This document shows, in pieces, positions 8,477-16,208 of a DNA stretch of 64,000 nucleotides (position 1 is its first letter; every line of letters starts with the position of its first letter). The stretch comes from Streptomyces sp. NBC_00554 (GTDB taxonomy: Bacteria > Actinomycetota > Actinomycetes > Streptomycetales > Streptomycetaceae). The stretch is from NCBI RefSeq assembly GCF_041431135.1, contig NZ_CP107799.1, positions 4,154,001-4,218,000 of the forward strand, in the 5' to 3' direction. Made by a program: the position numbers and the translations under genes. The notes beneath the pieces were generated by a model that was not told the DNA's origin, ran no database searches, and saw nothing but the letters and a program-made list of their open reading frames with translations.

Positions 8477-8785
8477 CCATCTGACACTGTGTCAGGTGAT
8501 TGCGGGCACGCCATGGAACACGCCATGGAACGCGAGAACCGGCCAGGCGACACAAGAACCACCACAGCCGTGCGGCACGAGAACCGAACGAAGAGTGGGA
8601 GCGTCTTCAAGGGAAGCGTCGGGGGGCGGGTAAATCATGACAAGTCAGACCGTCAAGCAGTCTCAAAAAGGTGTCCACTGTGCGAATGACCCCGAGAAGG
8701 CGACCCTTACAGACGTAGGGTTGATCCTGGGAAGGCCTGCGGGAAGGCCGCTCCCAGACACCCGCCTCGAGGGAGGTCCAGTTCA
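8477..8785. promoter_or_regulatory. Leader/promoter region of korAB
   Basis: 309 bases with no gene I trust. A 15-bp perfect palindrome (arms CTGACAC and GTGTCAG, 8481-8495) follows the response-regulator stop and may act as a small terminator or operator. The sequence CACGCCATGGAA occurs twice in tandem near 8507-8530. The region just before korA must hold its promoter and the weak GAGGTCC ribosome site, but I cannot assign -35 and -10 boxes safely. Confidence 0.5.
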
Positions 8786-10717
8786 GTGACCAGCCAGGTC
8801 AGTAGCGCAGCGGAACAGGCCGACGGAGCCGTCGTAGGAGAACAGCGCAAACCGGCAGGGGCGAAAGAGCTCCGCCGGCTGGACCGGGTGATCATCCGGT
8901 TCGCGGGTGACTCGGGTGACGGTATGCAGCTCACCGGTGACCGCTTCACCTCCGAGACGGCGTCCTTCGGCAACGACCTCTCGACCCTTCCGAACTTCCC
9001 CGCCGAAATCCGAGCGCCCGCAGGCACCCTGCCGGGCGTTTCGTCTTTCCAGCTGCACTTCGCGGACCACGACATCCTCACCCCCGGCGACGCGCCCAAC
9101 GTCCTCGTCGCCATGAACCCCGCCGCCCTGAAGGCGAACATCGCCGACGTACCGCGTGGCGCGGAGATCATCGTCAACACCGACGAGTTCACCAAACGGG
9201 CGATGTCGAAGGTCGGTTACCCGACGAACCCCCTTGAGGACGGCTCCCTGGACGGCTACAGCGTCCACCCCGTCCCGCTCACCACGATGACCGTCGAGGC
9301 GCTCAAGGAGTTCGACCTCTCCCGCAAGGAGGCCGAGCGCAGCAAGAACATGTTCGCCCTCGGACTGCTCTCCTGGATGTACCACCGGCCCACCGAGGGC
9401 ACCGAGAAGTTCCTGAAGACCAAGTTCGCGAAGAAGCCGGAGATCGCCGCCGCCAACATCGCGGCGTTCAGGGCCGGTTGGAACTTCGGCGAGACCACGG
9501 AGGACTTCGCGGTCTCCTACGAGGTCGCCCCCGCCTCCCACACCTTCCCGACCGGCACCTACCGCAACATCTCCGGGAACCTGGCCCTGTCGTACGGCCT
9601 GATCGCCGCCTCCCAGCAGGCGGACCTGCCGCTCTACCTCGGCTCGTACCCGATCACCCCGGCCTCCGACATCCTGCACGAGCTGTCCAAGCACAAGAAC
9701 TTCGGCGTCCGCACCTTCCAGGCCGAGGACGAGATCGCCGGCATCGGCGCCGCGCTGGGCGCCGCCTTCGGCGGCTCGCTGGGCGTCACCACCACCTCCG
9801 GCCCCGGTGTCGCCCTCAAGTCCGAGACCATCGGCCTCGCCGTCTCCCTCGAACTGCCCCTGCTGGTCATCGACATCCAGCGCGGCGGCCCTTCGACCGG
9901 TCTGCCGACGAAGACGGAACAGGCCGATCTGCTGCAGGCCATGTTCGGCCGCAACGGCGAGGCCCCGGTCCCGATCGTCGCCCCCCGGACCCCCGCCGAC
10001 TGCTTCGACGCCGCGATCGAGGCCGCCCGCATCGCCGTCACCTATCGCACCCCGGTGTTCCTGCTGAGCGACGGCTATCTGGCCAACGGCAGCGAACCGT
10101 GGCGGGTCCCGGACACCGACCAACTCCCCGACCTGCGTGTGCAGTTCGCCCAGGGGCCCAACCACACCCTGGACGACGGCACCGAAGTCTTCTGGCCCTA
10201 CAAGCGCGACCCCCAGACCCTCGCCCGCCCGTGGGCGATCCCGGGAACGCCGGGTCTGGAGCACCGCATCGGCGGCATCGAGAAGCAGGACGGCACGGGC
10301 AACATCTCCTACGACCCCGCCAACCACGACTTCATGGTCCGCACCCGCCAGGCCAAGGTCGACGGTATCGACGTACCGGACGTGGAAGTCGACGACCTGT
10401 CCGGCACGGCCAACACCCTTGTCCTGGGCTGGGGTTCGACCTACGGACCGATCACGGCGGCGGTACGGCGGCTGCGCGCGGCCGGGGACTCCATCGCGCA
10501 GGCCCACTTGCGGCACCTGAACCCGTTCCCGCGGAATCTGGGCGCGGTGTTGAAGCGTTACGACAAGGTGGTGATCCCCGAGATGAACCTCGGCCAGCTC
10601 GCCACACTCATCCGGGCGAAGTACCTGGTGGACGCCCACTCGTACAACCAGGTGAACGGCATGCCGTTCAAGGCTGAGCAGCTCGCCACGGCTCTCAAGG
10701 AGGCCATCGATGGCTGA
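8786..10717 (+). CDS. korA: 2-oxoacid:ferredoxin oxidoreductase, fused gamma/alpha subunit (KorA type)
   Basis: 643 aa. The N-terminal part (about 33-200) is the gamma domain with I-R-F-A-G-D-S-G-D-G-M-Q. The C-terminal part is the pyruvate/2-ketoglutarate oxidoreductase alpha domain with S-Y-P-I-T-P-A-S-D-I and Q-A-E-D-E-I-A-G. With KorB it decarboxylates a 2-oxoacid (2-oxoglutarate is the usual assignment in actinobacteria) to the acyl-CoA and reduces ferredoxin. GTG start at 8786. The stop overlaps korB by 8 bp. No ferredoxin domain is present in either subunit, so a separate ferredoxin is needed. Confidence 0.93.
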   Translation: MTSQVSSAAEQADGAVVGEQRKPAGAKELRRLDRVIIRFAGDSGDGMQLTGDRFTSETASFGNDLSTLPNFPAEIRAPAGTLPGVSSFQLHFADHDILTPGDAPNVLVAMNPAALKANIADVPRGAEIIVNTDEFTKRAMSKVGYPTNPLEDGSLDGYSVHPVPLTTMTVEALKEFDLSRKEAERSKNMFALGLLSWMYHRPTEGTEKFLKTKFAKKPEIAAANIAAFRAGWNFGETTEDFAVSYEVAPASHTFPTGTYRNISGNLALSYGLIAASQQADLPLYLGSYPITPASDILHELSKHKNFGVRTFQAEDEIAGIGAALGAAFGGSLGVTTTSGPGVALKSETIGLAVSLELPLLVIDIQRGGPSTGLPTKTEQADLLQAMFGRNGEAPVPIVAPRTPADCFDAAIEAARIAVTYRTPVFLLSDGYLANGSEPWRVPDTDQLPDLRVQFAQGPNHTLDDGTEVFWPYKRDPQTLARPWAIPGTPGLEHRIGGIEKQDGTGNISYDPANHDFMVRTRQAKVDGIDVPDVEVDDLSGTANTLVLGWGSTYGPITAAVRRLRAAGDSIAQAHLRHLNPFPRNLGAVLKRYDKVVIPEMNLGQLATLIRAKYLVDAHSYNQVNGMPFKAEQLATALKEAIDG

Positions 10718-11789
10718 GACGACCACGGAAGGCACGGGCTCGATCGAGGCGCTTTCTCTCGTCCCCAAGGCCGAGGCCAGGCAGTCCATGAAGGACTTCA
10801 AGTCCGATCAGGAAGTGCGCTGGTGCCCCGGCTGCGGTGACTACGCGGTCCTCGCCGCGGTGCAGGGCTTCATGCCCGAACTGGGCCTGGCGAAGGAGAA
10901 CATCGTCTTCGTCTCGGGCATCGGCTGTTCGTCCCGCTTCCCGTACTACATGAACACGTACGGGATGCACTCCATCCACGGCCGGGCCCCCGCCATCGCC
11001 ACCGGACTCGCCTCCAGCCGACGGGACTTGAGCGTGTGGGTGGTGACCGGTGACGGCGACGCGCTGTCCATCGGCGGCAACCACCTCATCCACGCCCTGC
11101 GCCGCAATGTGAACCTGAAGATCCTGCTCTTCAACAACCGGATCTACGGCCTGACCAAGGGCCAGTACTCGCCCACCTCCGAGGTCGGCAAGATCACCAA
11201 GTCGACGCCGATGGGCTCCCTGGACGCGCCCTTCAACCCGGTGTCCCTGGCGATCGGCGCGGAGGCCTCCTTCGTGGCCCGCACGGTCGACTCCGACCGC
11301 AAGCACCTCACCGAGGTGCTGCGCCAGGCCGCCGCCCACCCCGGCACCGCGCTCGTCGAGATCTACCAGAACTGCAACATCTTCAACGACGGCGCCTTCG
11401 AGGTACTGAAGGACAGGCAGCAGGCCGAGGAGGCGGTGATCCGGCTGGAGCACGGGCAGCCCATCCGCTTCGGCGCCGACGGCAACCGCGGTGTCGTACG
11501 CGATGAGCGGACCGGCGACCTCAAGGCCGTCACCGTCACCCCGGAGAACGAGGCGCAGATCCTGGTCCACGACGCGCACTCCGCGTCCCCGACCACCGCG
11601 TTCGCGCTCTCGCGGCTCGCCGACCCGGACACCCTGCACCACACCCCCATCGGCGTGTTCCGTTCCGTGGACCGGCCGGTCTACGACACCCAGATGTCGG
11701 ACCAGCTCGACTCGGCCATCGAGCAGAACGGCAAGGGCGACCTCGCGGCGCTGCTCGCGGGCGGCGACACCTGGACGGTCGTCGGCTAG
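10710..11789 (+). CDS. korB: 2-oxoacid:ferredoxin oxidoreductase beta subunit (KorB)
   Basis: 359 aa, the thiamine diphosphate-binding subunit. It has C-P-G-C-G-D-Y at residues 39-45 (cluster ligand cysteines 39 and 42), the ThDP/Mg motif G-D-G-D (114-117) with N124, and F-N-N at 141-143. The C-terminal ~100 residues (V-R-D-E-R-T-G onward) form the actinobacterial extension. ATG at 10710 lies inside the end of korA, implying coupled translation and fixed stoichiometry. A hairpin at 11810-11835 follows. Confidence 0.93.
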   Translation: MAETTTEGTGSIEALSLVPKAEARQSMKDFKSDQEVRWCPGCGDYAVLAAVQGFMPELGLAKENIVFVSGIGCSSRFPYYMNTYGMHSIHGRAPAIATGLASSRRDLSVWVVTGDGDALSIGGNHLIHALRRNVNLKILLFNNRIYGLTKGQYSPTSEVGKITKSTPMGSLDAPFNPVSLAIGAEASFVARTVDSDRKHLTEVLRQAAAHPGTALVEIYQNCNIFNDGAFEVLKDRQQAEEAVIRLEHGQPIRFGADGNRGVVRDERTGDLKAVTVTPENEAQILVHDAHSASPTTAFALSRLADPDTLHHTPIGVFRSVDRPVYDTQMSDQLDSAIEQNGKGDLAALLAGGDTWTVVG

Positions 11790-11809
11790 TTCGTCCCGTA
11801 CGTCCTACC

Positions 11810-11835
11810 GGGCCCGGACCATCAGGTGCGGGCCC
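11810..11835. terminator. Bidirectional terminator between korB and the HxlR regulator
   Basis: GGGCCCG (11810-11816) and CGGGCCC (11829-11835) form a perfect 7-bp GC stem with a 12-nt loop. It starts 20 bases after the korB stop and runs into the last codons of the convergent regulator gene, so it can serve both. Confidence 0.6.
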
Positions 11836-12193
11836 TGTCGTACGTCTCGCGCGCCTTCAGCACGTCGTCCATCCGCTCGTTCGTCCAGGTCCCCAGCGCG
11901 CTCACCAGCTGGGCGGCCTCGCGTCCCAGATCGGTGAGGGAGTAGTCGACCCGGGGCGGGATCACCGGCTTGGCGTCGCGATGGACGAGACCGTCACGCT
12001 CCAGGGTCTGGAGGGTCTGGGTCAGCATCTTCTCGCTGACCCGGCCGATCGCGCGACGCAGCTCGCTGAAGCGGTACGAGCGTTCGTTCAGCTCGATCAG
12101 AACGAGGACGCCCCAGCGACTGGTGACGTGCTCCAGGACGAGGCGGTGCGGGCACATGGCCTCGCCCTCGAGGCTCCAGATACTTACGGACAT
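11822..12193 (-). CDS. HxlR-family transcriptional regulator (QorR-like)
   Basis: 123 aa single-domain winged helix. Visible features are M-C-P-H-R-L-V-L-E-H (conserved early Cys at 14), R-F-S-E-L-R-R-A-I recognition region, S-E-K-M-L-T-Q-T-L and the wing P-P-R-V-D-Y. HxlR proteins often repress a divergent oxidoreductase and respond to reactive or quinone-like electrophiles through the Cys; here the divergent partner is the NAD(P)-binding protein at 12283. The spacer carries GTAC-ended dyads at 12198-12220. The ligand is not known. Confidence 0.88.
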   Translation of the reverse strand: MSVSIWSLEGEAMCPHRLVLEHVTSRWGVLVLIELNERSYRFSELRRAIGRVSEKMLTQTLQTLERDGLVHRDAKPVIPPRVDYSLTDLGREAAQLVSALGTWTNERMDDVLKARETYDRART

Positions 12194-12197
12194 GCCA

Positions 12198-12220
12198 GTA
12201 CCTTACTTCAAAGTGGGTAC
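12198..12220. promoter_or_regulatory. Probable HxlR operator
   Basis: GTAC at both ends flanks a core dyad ACTT-CA-AAGT, 23 bp in total, placed five bases before the HxlR start and about 60 bases before the divergent reductase start. HxlR sites are typically such GTAC-type partial palindromes in the shared promoter. It also covers the regulator's ribosome site, which suggests autoregulation. Confidence 0.7.
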
Positions 12221-12282
12221 TTTCGAGAAGTTAGTGCAGCTCCTAGGGTGAGTGCCAAGCCACCCGCTAGGAGATATCAGTC

Positions 12283-13137
12283 ATGAGCATCGTCGTCACC
12301 GGAGCCACCGGAAACCTCGGCCGCCACGTCATCGAGGGCCTGCTGGAGAAGGTCCCGGCCGACCAGATCACCGCCGTCGTCCGCGACACGGAGAAGGCCG
12401 CCGGTTTCGCGGCCCGCGGCGTGCGGATCGCGGTAGCCGACTACAACACCCCCGAGACCTTCGAGGGCGTCATCTCCGCCGGTGACACGGTGCTGCTGAT
12501 CTCCGGCAACGAGTTCCACCTCGGCCGCGTGGGCCAGCACCAGGTGGTCCTCGACGCCGCCAAGACCGCCGGGGCCGCGCTCCTCGCGTACACCAGCGCT
12601 CCCGGCAGCCTCACGGCCGCCCTGGCCGACGACCACCGGGCCACCGAGGAGGCGATCCTCGCGTCGGGTCTGCCGTACTCCCTGCTGCGCAACGGCTGGT
12701 ACAACGAGAACTACACCGAGAACCTCGCCCCCGTCCTGGAGCACGGCGCCGTCGTCCAGGCCGCCGGCGAGGGCCGGATCGCCGCCGCCACGCGCGCCGA
12801 CTACGCGGCCGCCGCCGTGGCGGTGCTGACCGGCGAGGGCCATGAGAACACGACGTACGAGCTGAGCGGCGACACCACGTTCGGCTTCGCCGAGTACGCC
12901 GCCGAAGTGGCGAAGCAGTCCGGCAAGGAGATCGCCTACAGCGCCGTTCCCGCCGAGGTCTACACCGGCATCCTCACCGGCGCCGGGCTGCCCGAGGCCC
13001 TCGCCGCGATCCTGGCGGGTGTCGACGGGTCCATCGCGAAGGGCGAGCTGGCGGTCACGACCGGCGACCTGTCCCGGCTGACCGGCCGCCCGACCACGCC
13101 GATCGCCGAGTCCATCGCGGCGGCACTGAAGGGCTGA
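12283..13137 (+). CDS. NAD(P)H-binding NmrA/QOR2-type quinone oxidoreductase
   Basis: 284 aa atypical short-chain reductase. The Rossmann motif V-T-G-A-T-G-N-L-G is at the N-terminus, followed by V-V-R-D-T-E-K for cofactor ribose recognition and the family segment L-R-N-G-W-Y-N-E-N-Y near residue 140. Closest in feel to E. coli QorB, an NADPH:quinone reductase. AGGAG lies nine bases before the ATG. The divergent HxlR gene is its likely regulator, which supports a role in quinone or electrophile reduction; the real substrate is not evident. Confidence 0.85.
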   Translation: MSIVVTGATGNLGRHVIEGLLEKVPADQITAVVRDTEKAAGFAARGVRIAVADYNTPETFEGVISAGDTVLLISGNEFHLGRVGQHQVVLDAAKTAGAALLAYTSAPGSLTAALADDHRATEEAILASGLPYSLLRNGWYNENYTENLAPVLEHGAVVQAAGEGRIAAATRADYAAAAVAVLTGEGHENTTYELSGDTTFGFAEYAAEVAKQSGKEIAYSAVPAEVYTGILTGAGLPEALAAILAGVDGSIAKGELAVTTGDLSRLTGRPTTPIAESIAAALKG

Positions 13138-13278
13138 CTCCCCCTCGGGCCCTCGGTGCCGCTCTCCGAACCCCCGCCTGTAACGACCGTATGGCGATAC
13201 GGGCATGACAGGCGGGGGCGCTCGGCGTTACCTTCTTGAAGGCCGTACGGATACGGCCGAAGGGGCAAGGAGGACGCG

Positions 13279-14307
13279 GTGGCGGCGAAGGCCAGGGGCG
13301 AACAGCACATAGGTCTGCTGAACGGCATCGCTGCATACGGCATGTGGGGGCTCGTCCCCCTGTTCTGGCCACTCCTGCAGCCCGCCGGGGCGGTCGAGAT
13401 CCTCGCCCACCGGATGGTGTGGTCGCTGGCCTTCGTCGGGATCGCGCTCGTCGTGATGCGGCGCTGGGCCTGGGCCGGTGAGCTGATACGACAGCCGCGC
13501 AAGCTCGGACTGATCACGGTGGCCGCGGCCGTCATCACCGTGAACTGGGGCGTCTACATCTGGGCTGTGAACTCGGGTCACGTGGTCGAGGCCTCGCTGG
13601 GCTACTTCATCAACCCGCTGGTCACCATCGCGATGGGCGTGCTGATCCTCAAGGAGCGGATGCGCCCCCTCCAGTGGACCGCGGTCGGCGTCGCCTTCGC
13701 AGCGGTGGTCGTGCTCACCCTCGGATACGGCAGCCCGCCGTGGATCTCCCTCATCCTCGCCTTCTCCTTCGCCACCTACGGGCTGGTGAAGAAGAAGGTC
13801 AACATCGGCGGCATCGAGTCGCTCGCCGCCGAGACGGCCATCCAGTTCCTGCCCGCCCTGGGCTTTCTGCTGTGGCTGGGGTCGTCCGGCAAGGCGACCT
13901 TCGGCACGGAGGGCGTGGGCCACATGGCGCTCCTAGCCGCGACGGGCGTGGTGACCGCGCTTCCGCTCGTCTGCTTCGGCGCGGCCGCGATCAGGGTCCC
14001 GCTGTCCACGCTGGGACTCCTCCAATACCTCGCCCCGGTCTTCCAGTTCCTCCTGGGCATCCTCTACTTCCACGAAGCCATGCCGCCCGAGCGCTGGGCC
14101 GGGTTCGCACTGGTCTGGCTCGCGCTGTCGCTACTCACCTTCGACGCGCTGCGCACCGCCCGCCGAGCGGCTCGCACGCTCAGGGCCGAGACCAGCGCGC
14201 CCAGGACCACCATCGCCACCGGCACCGTCAGCGCCGCCCGGAAGGCGGACAGCATCGCATCCGGATCATTGGCGGCAGAACCCGATCCCGTCGACGCCAA
14301 GCCGTAG
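13279..14307 (+). CDS. rarD: RarD-type EamA-family permease with antisense-encoded C-terminal tail
   Basis: 342 aa, about ten transmembrane helices in two EamA repeats. RarD hallmarks are visible: G-L-L-N-G-I-A-A-Y-G-M-W-G-L-V-P-L-F-W, E-I-L-A-H-R-M-V-W-S and N-W-G-V-Y-I-W-A-V-N-S-G-H. GTG start with AAGGAGG upstream. RarD proteins are predicted drug/metabolite exporters, mostly uncharacterised. The last helix ends near residue 290; the remaining ~50 residues are hydrophilic and run opposite the MFS gene (14064-15551), giving a 244-bp convergent overlap. Confidence 0.9.
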   Translation: MAAKARGEQHIGLLNGIAAYGMWGLVPLFWPLLQPAGAVEILAHRMVWSLAFVGIALVVMRRWAWAGELIRQPRKLGLITVAAAVITVNWGVYIWAVNSGHVVEASLGYFINPLVTIAMGVLILKERMRPLQWTAVGVAFAAVVVLTLGYGSPPWISLILAFSFATYGLVKKKVNIGGIESLAAETAIQFLPALGFLLWLGSSGKATFGTEGVGHMALLAATGVVTALPLVCFGAAAIRVPLSTLGLLQYLAPVFQFLLGILYFHEAMPPERWAGFALVWLALSLLTFDALRTARRAARTLRAETSAPRTTIATGTVSAARKADSIASGSLAAEPDPVDAKP

Positions 14308-15551
14308 ACCGCGGTCACCGCCGAGATCCCGATCGCCGAGCCGAACTGCGTCGCCGTGTGCAGCAGCCCGCTCGCAAGCCCCTGCTCCGACTCGGCCACG
14401 CCGTCCGTCGCCGCGATCGTCAGCGGCCCGTAGGCGAGTGCGAACGCGGTCCCCGCGATGATCAGAGTCGGGAACATCGCCGCGTACGACCAGTCCGCGC
14501 CGACGGGCAGGAACAGCCCGTACGCGATCACGGCAAGCACGAAGCCGCCGAGGATCACCCGCGCGTGGCCGAACCACTCGACCAGTTTCGGCGTGAGCGT
14601 CGGCGCGAGCACCGCGTCGCAGCCCATCACGATGAGCGCGATCGCCGTCTGGAGCGCCGACCAGCCGCGCAGTTCCTGCAGGTAGAGCGTCAGCACGAAC
14701 TGGAAGCCGAAGAAGGCGCCCACGAAGAGCAGCGCACCGAGGTCGGCACGGACCACCGAGCCGGTACGGAGGATGCCGAGGCGTACGAGGGGGGTCGCGG
14801 CGCGGCGTTCGACGACGACGAAGGTGGTGGCCAGGAGCAGCGCCGCGAGTGCCGCTGCCGCCGTCAACTGCCATTCGTGCAGGCCGTGTTCGAGACGGAG
14901 GACGGTGTAGGCGGCGAGAAGCATGGCTCCGGCGGCGGTGACGGCGCCGGTGAGGTCGAATCGCCGTTCTGTCGTACGGGGTTGGGGGCGCCCTTCCTGT
15001 ACGGGGATCAGCCGGACCGCCGCGGCCAGGAGCGCGCCCGCCAGCAAGACCGGCGCGAAGAACACCCAGCGCCAGTCGAGTTCGGTGAGCAGGCCGCCGA
15101 TGACGAGGCCGAGGGAGAAGCCGCCGGCCCCCGTGCCCGCGAAGACCAGCAGGGCCTTGTTGCGCTGGGGACCCTCCTCGTACGACGTCGTGATCAGGGA
15201 CAGTGCCGCCGGGGTCATGAACGCGGCGGAGACTCCCGTGACGAAGCGGGCGACGATCAGCATCCAGCCCTCCGTGGCGAAGCCGCCGAGTCCGGAGAAG
15301 GCGATGAAGACCGTCAGCCAGAGGAGGAACATCCGGCGGCGGCCGAGCAGGTCGGCGGCGCGTCCGCCGAGGAGGGTGAAGCCGGCGTAGCCGAGGACGT
15401 AGGCGCTCATCACCCAGGCCGCGCTGCCTGTGGTCAGGTCGAGGTCGGATCTGATGGAGGGGATCGCGACCGCGAGCATCGCGACGTCTGCGCCCTCCAA
15501 GAAGATCGTTCCGCAGAGGACGAGGAGCAGGGCCCACGCTCGTTTACCCAC
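14064..15551 (-). CDS. MFS exporter, DHA2 (14-helix) type
   Basis: 495 aa. Motif A is seen as G-G-R-A-A-D-L-L-G-R-R-R, and the motif C region as A-G-T-G-A-G-G-F-S-L-G. The number of hydrophobic blocks fits the drug:H+ antiporter family 2. GTG at 15551 has AAGGAG six bases upstream. The divergent HxlR gene at 15642 is the likely regulator. The helical part ends about residue 460; the last ~35 residues are read from the strand opposite the end of rarD and are not typical MFS sequence. Confidence 0.9.
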   Translation of the reverse strand: MGKRAWALLLVLCGTIFLEGADVAMLAVAIPSIRSDLDLTTGSAAWVMSAYVLGYAGFTLLGGRAADLLGRRRMFLLWLTVFIAFSGLGGFATEGWMLIVARFVTGVSAAFMTPAALSLITTSYEEGPQRNKALLVFAGTGAGGFSLGLVIGGLLTELDWRWVFFAPVLLAGALLAAAVRLIPVQEGRPQPRTTERRFDLTGAVTAAGAMLLAAYTVLRLEHGLHEWQLTAAAALAALLLATTFVVVERRAATPLVRLGILRTGSVVRADLGALLFVGAFFGFQFVLTLYLQELRGWSALQTAIALIVMGCDAVLAPTLTPKLVEWFGHARVILGGFVLAVIAYGLFLPVGADWSYAAMFPTLIIAGTAFALAYGPLTIAATDGVAESEQGLASGLLHTATQFGSAIGISAVTAVYGLASTGSGSAANDPDAMLSAFRAALTVPVAMVVLGALVSALSVRAARRAVRSASKVSSDSASQTSANPAQRSGGMASWK

Positions 15552-15576
15552 GGTGAACTCCTTTTGGACTGGGGGC

Positions 15577-15612
15577 GGTTACTCGGGTGAGGGTCGGTTC
15601 CCTCTTGTAACC
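15577..15612. promoter_or_regulatory. Nested inverted repeats between MFS and HxlR genes
   Basis: An outer pair GGTTAC/GTAACC (15577-15582 and 15607-15612) encloses an inner pair GAGGG/CCCTC (15589-15593 and 15600-15604). The site is centred in the 90-base divergent spacer, so it is a good operator candidate for the HxlR protein. The inner pair could also form a small hairpin. Confidence 0.6.
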
Positions 15613-15641
15613 AACGCCAGCCTGCGGCAGCATCGACAGGC

Positions 15642-16082
15642 ATGGAAGAAGGCACTTCAAAGTCACTGAGTAACTGCGAAAGTACCGTCGACTACGGGGA
15701 TGCGGACCCCTTCCAGTGGGACACCCGGGAGGACTGCGAGGTGCGGCAGATCCTCGACCGGATCGCCGACAAGTGGTCCCTGCTTGTGATCGCTCTGCTC
15801 GAGCAACGCGTGCTCCGGTTCACGGAGTTGCGGCGGGAGATCGACGGGGTCAGTCAGCGGATGCTCACGGTTACCTTGCGGCAGCTTGAGCGGGACGGGC
15901 TGGTGAAGCGGACGGTTCATGCGGTGGTGCCGCCTCGGGTGGAGTACGAACTCACGCCGTTGGGTGGGACGTTGCATGCGACCATCCAGTCGCTGGTGAC
16001 GTGGACGGAGGTCCATCGGGGGGAGATTGCTTCGGCTCGGGTGGCTTATGACTCGCGGGGGGCCGCGGTGGGGGGTGGGTGA
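15642..16082 (+). CDS. HxlR-family transcriptional regulator
   Basis: 146 aa. The winged-helix core starts at C-E-V-R-Q-I-L-D-R-I-A-D-K-W-S (about residues 31-45) and shows R-F-T-E-L-R-R-E-I and the wing V-P-P-R-V-E-Y-E-L-T. The N-terminal ~30 residues are acidic and Ser rich, an extension beyond a typical HxlR. No clear Shine-Dalgarno precedes the ATG at 15642. It is divergent from the MFS exporter, the classical arrangement for a repressor of an efflux pump. The repeat with a strong stem-loop immediately downstream should end its transcript. Confidence 0.85.
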   Translation: MEEGTSKSLSNCESTVDYGDADPFQWDTREDCEVRQILDRIADKWSLLVIALLEQRVLRFTELRREIDGVSQRMLTVTLRQLERDGLVKRTVHAVVPPRVEYELTPLGGTLHATIQSLVTWTEVHRGEIASARVAYDSRGAAVGGG

Positions 16083-16085
16083 CGG

Positions 16086-16191
16086 CGGGTTTTTCGCCCC
16101 CTCCGCCCCTTCCCGTCCCTTGTTTCTGGGGGCTCCGCCCCCAGACCCCCGTTCGCCCGAAGGGCTCGTCCTCAAACGCCGGACGGGCTGG
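16086..16191. repeat. Dispersed Streptomyces-type intergenic repeat, copy B
   Basis: Same order of elements as copy A at 7598-7702: T-T-T-T-T-C-G-C-C-C-C, hairpin, C-A-G-A-C-C-C-C-C, then CTCGTCCTCAAACGCCGGAC. A third, degenerate copy of the last motif continues at 16200-16228 and forms the 3' end of the CGNR-protein gene, so the repeat has been recruited as coding sequence. Confidence 0.85.
16126..16144 (+). terminator. Stem-loop inside repeat copy B
   Basis: CTGGGGGC and GCCCCCAG with a 3-nt loop, 44 bases after the HxlR stop and between convergent genes. It probably terminates both the HxlR and the CGNR transcripts. Confidence 0.65.
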
Positions 16192-16208
16192 AACCGAAAG
16201 GCTCGCCC

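Noticed and set aside
8489..8689. Small ORF (66 codons) between the response regulator and korA
   Set aside because: No ribosome site, non-typical composition and it occupies the korA promoter region.
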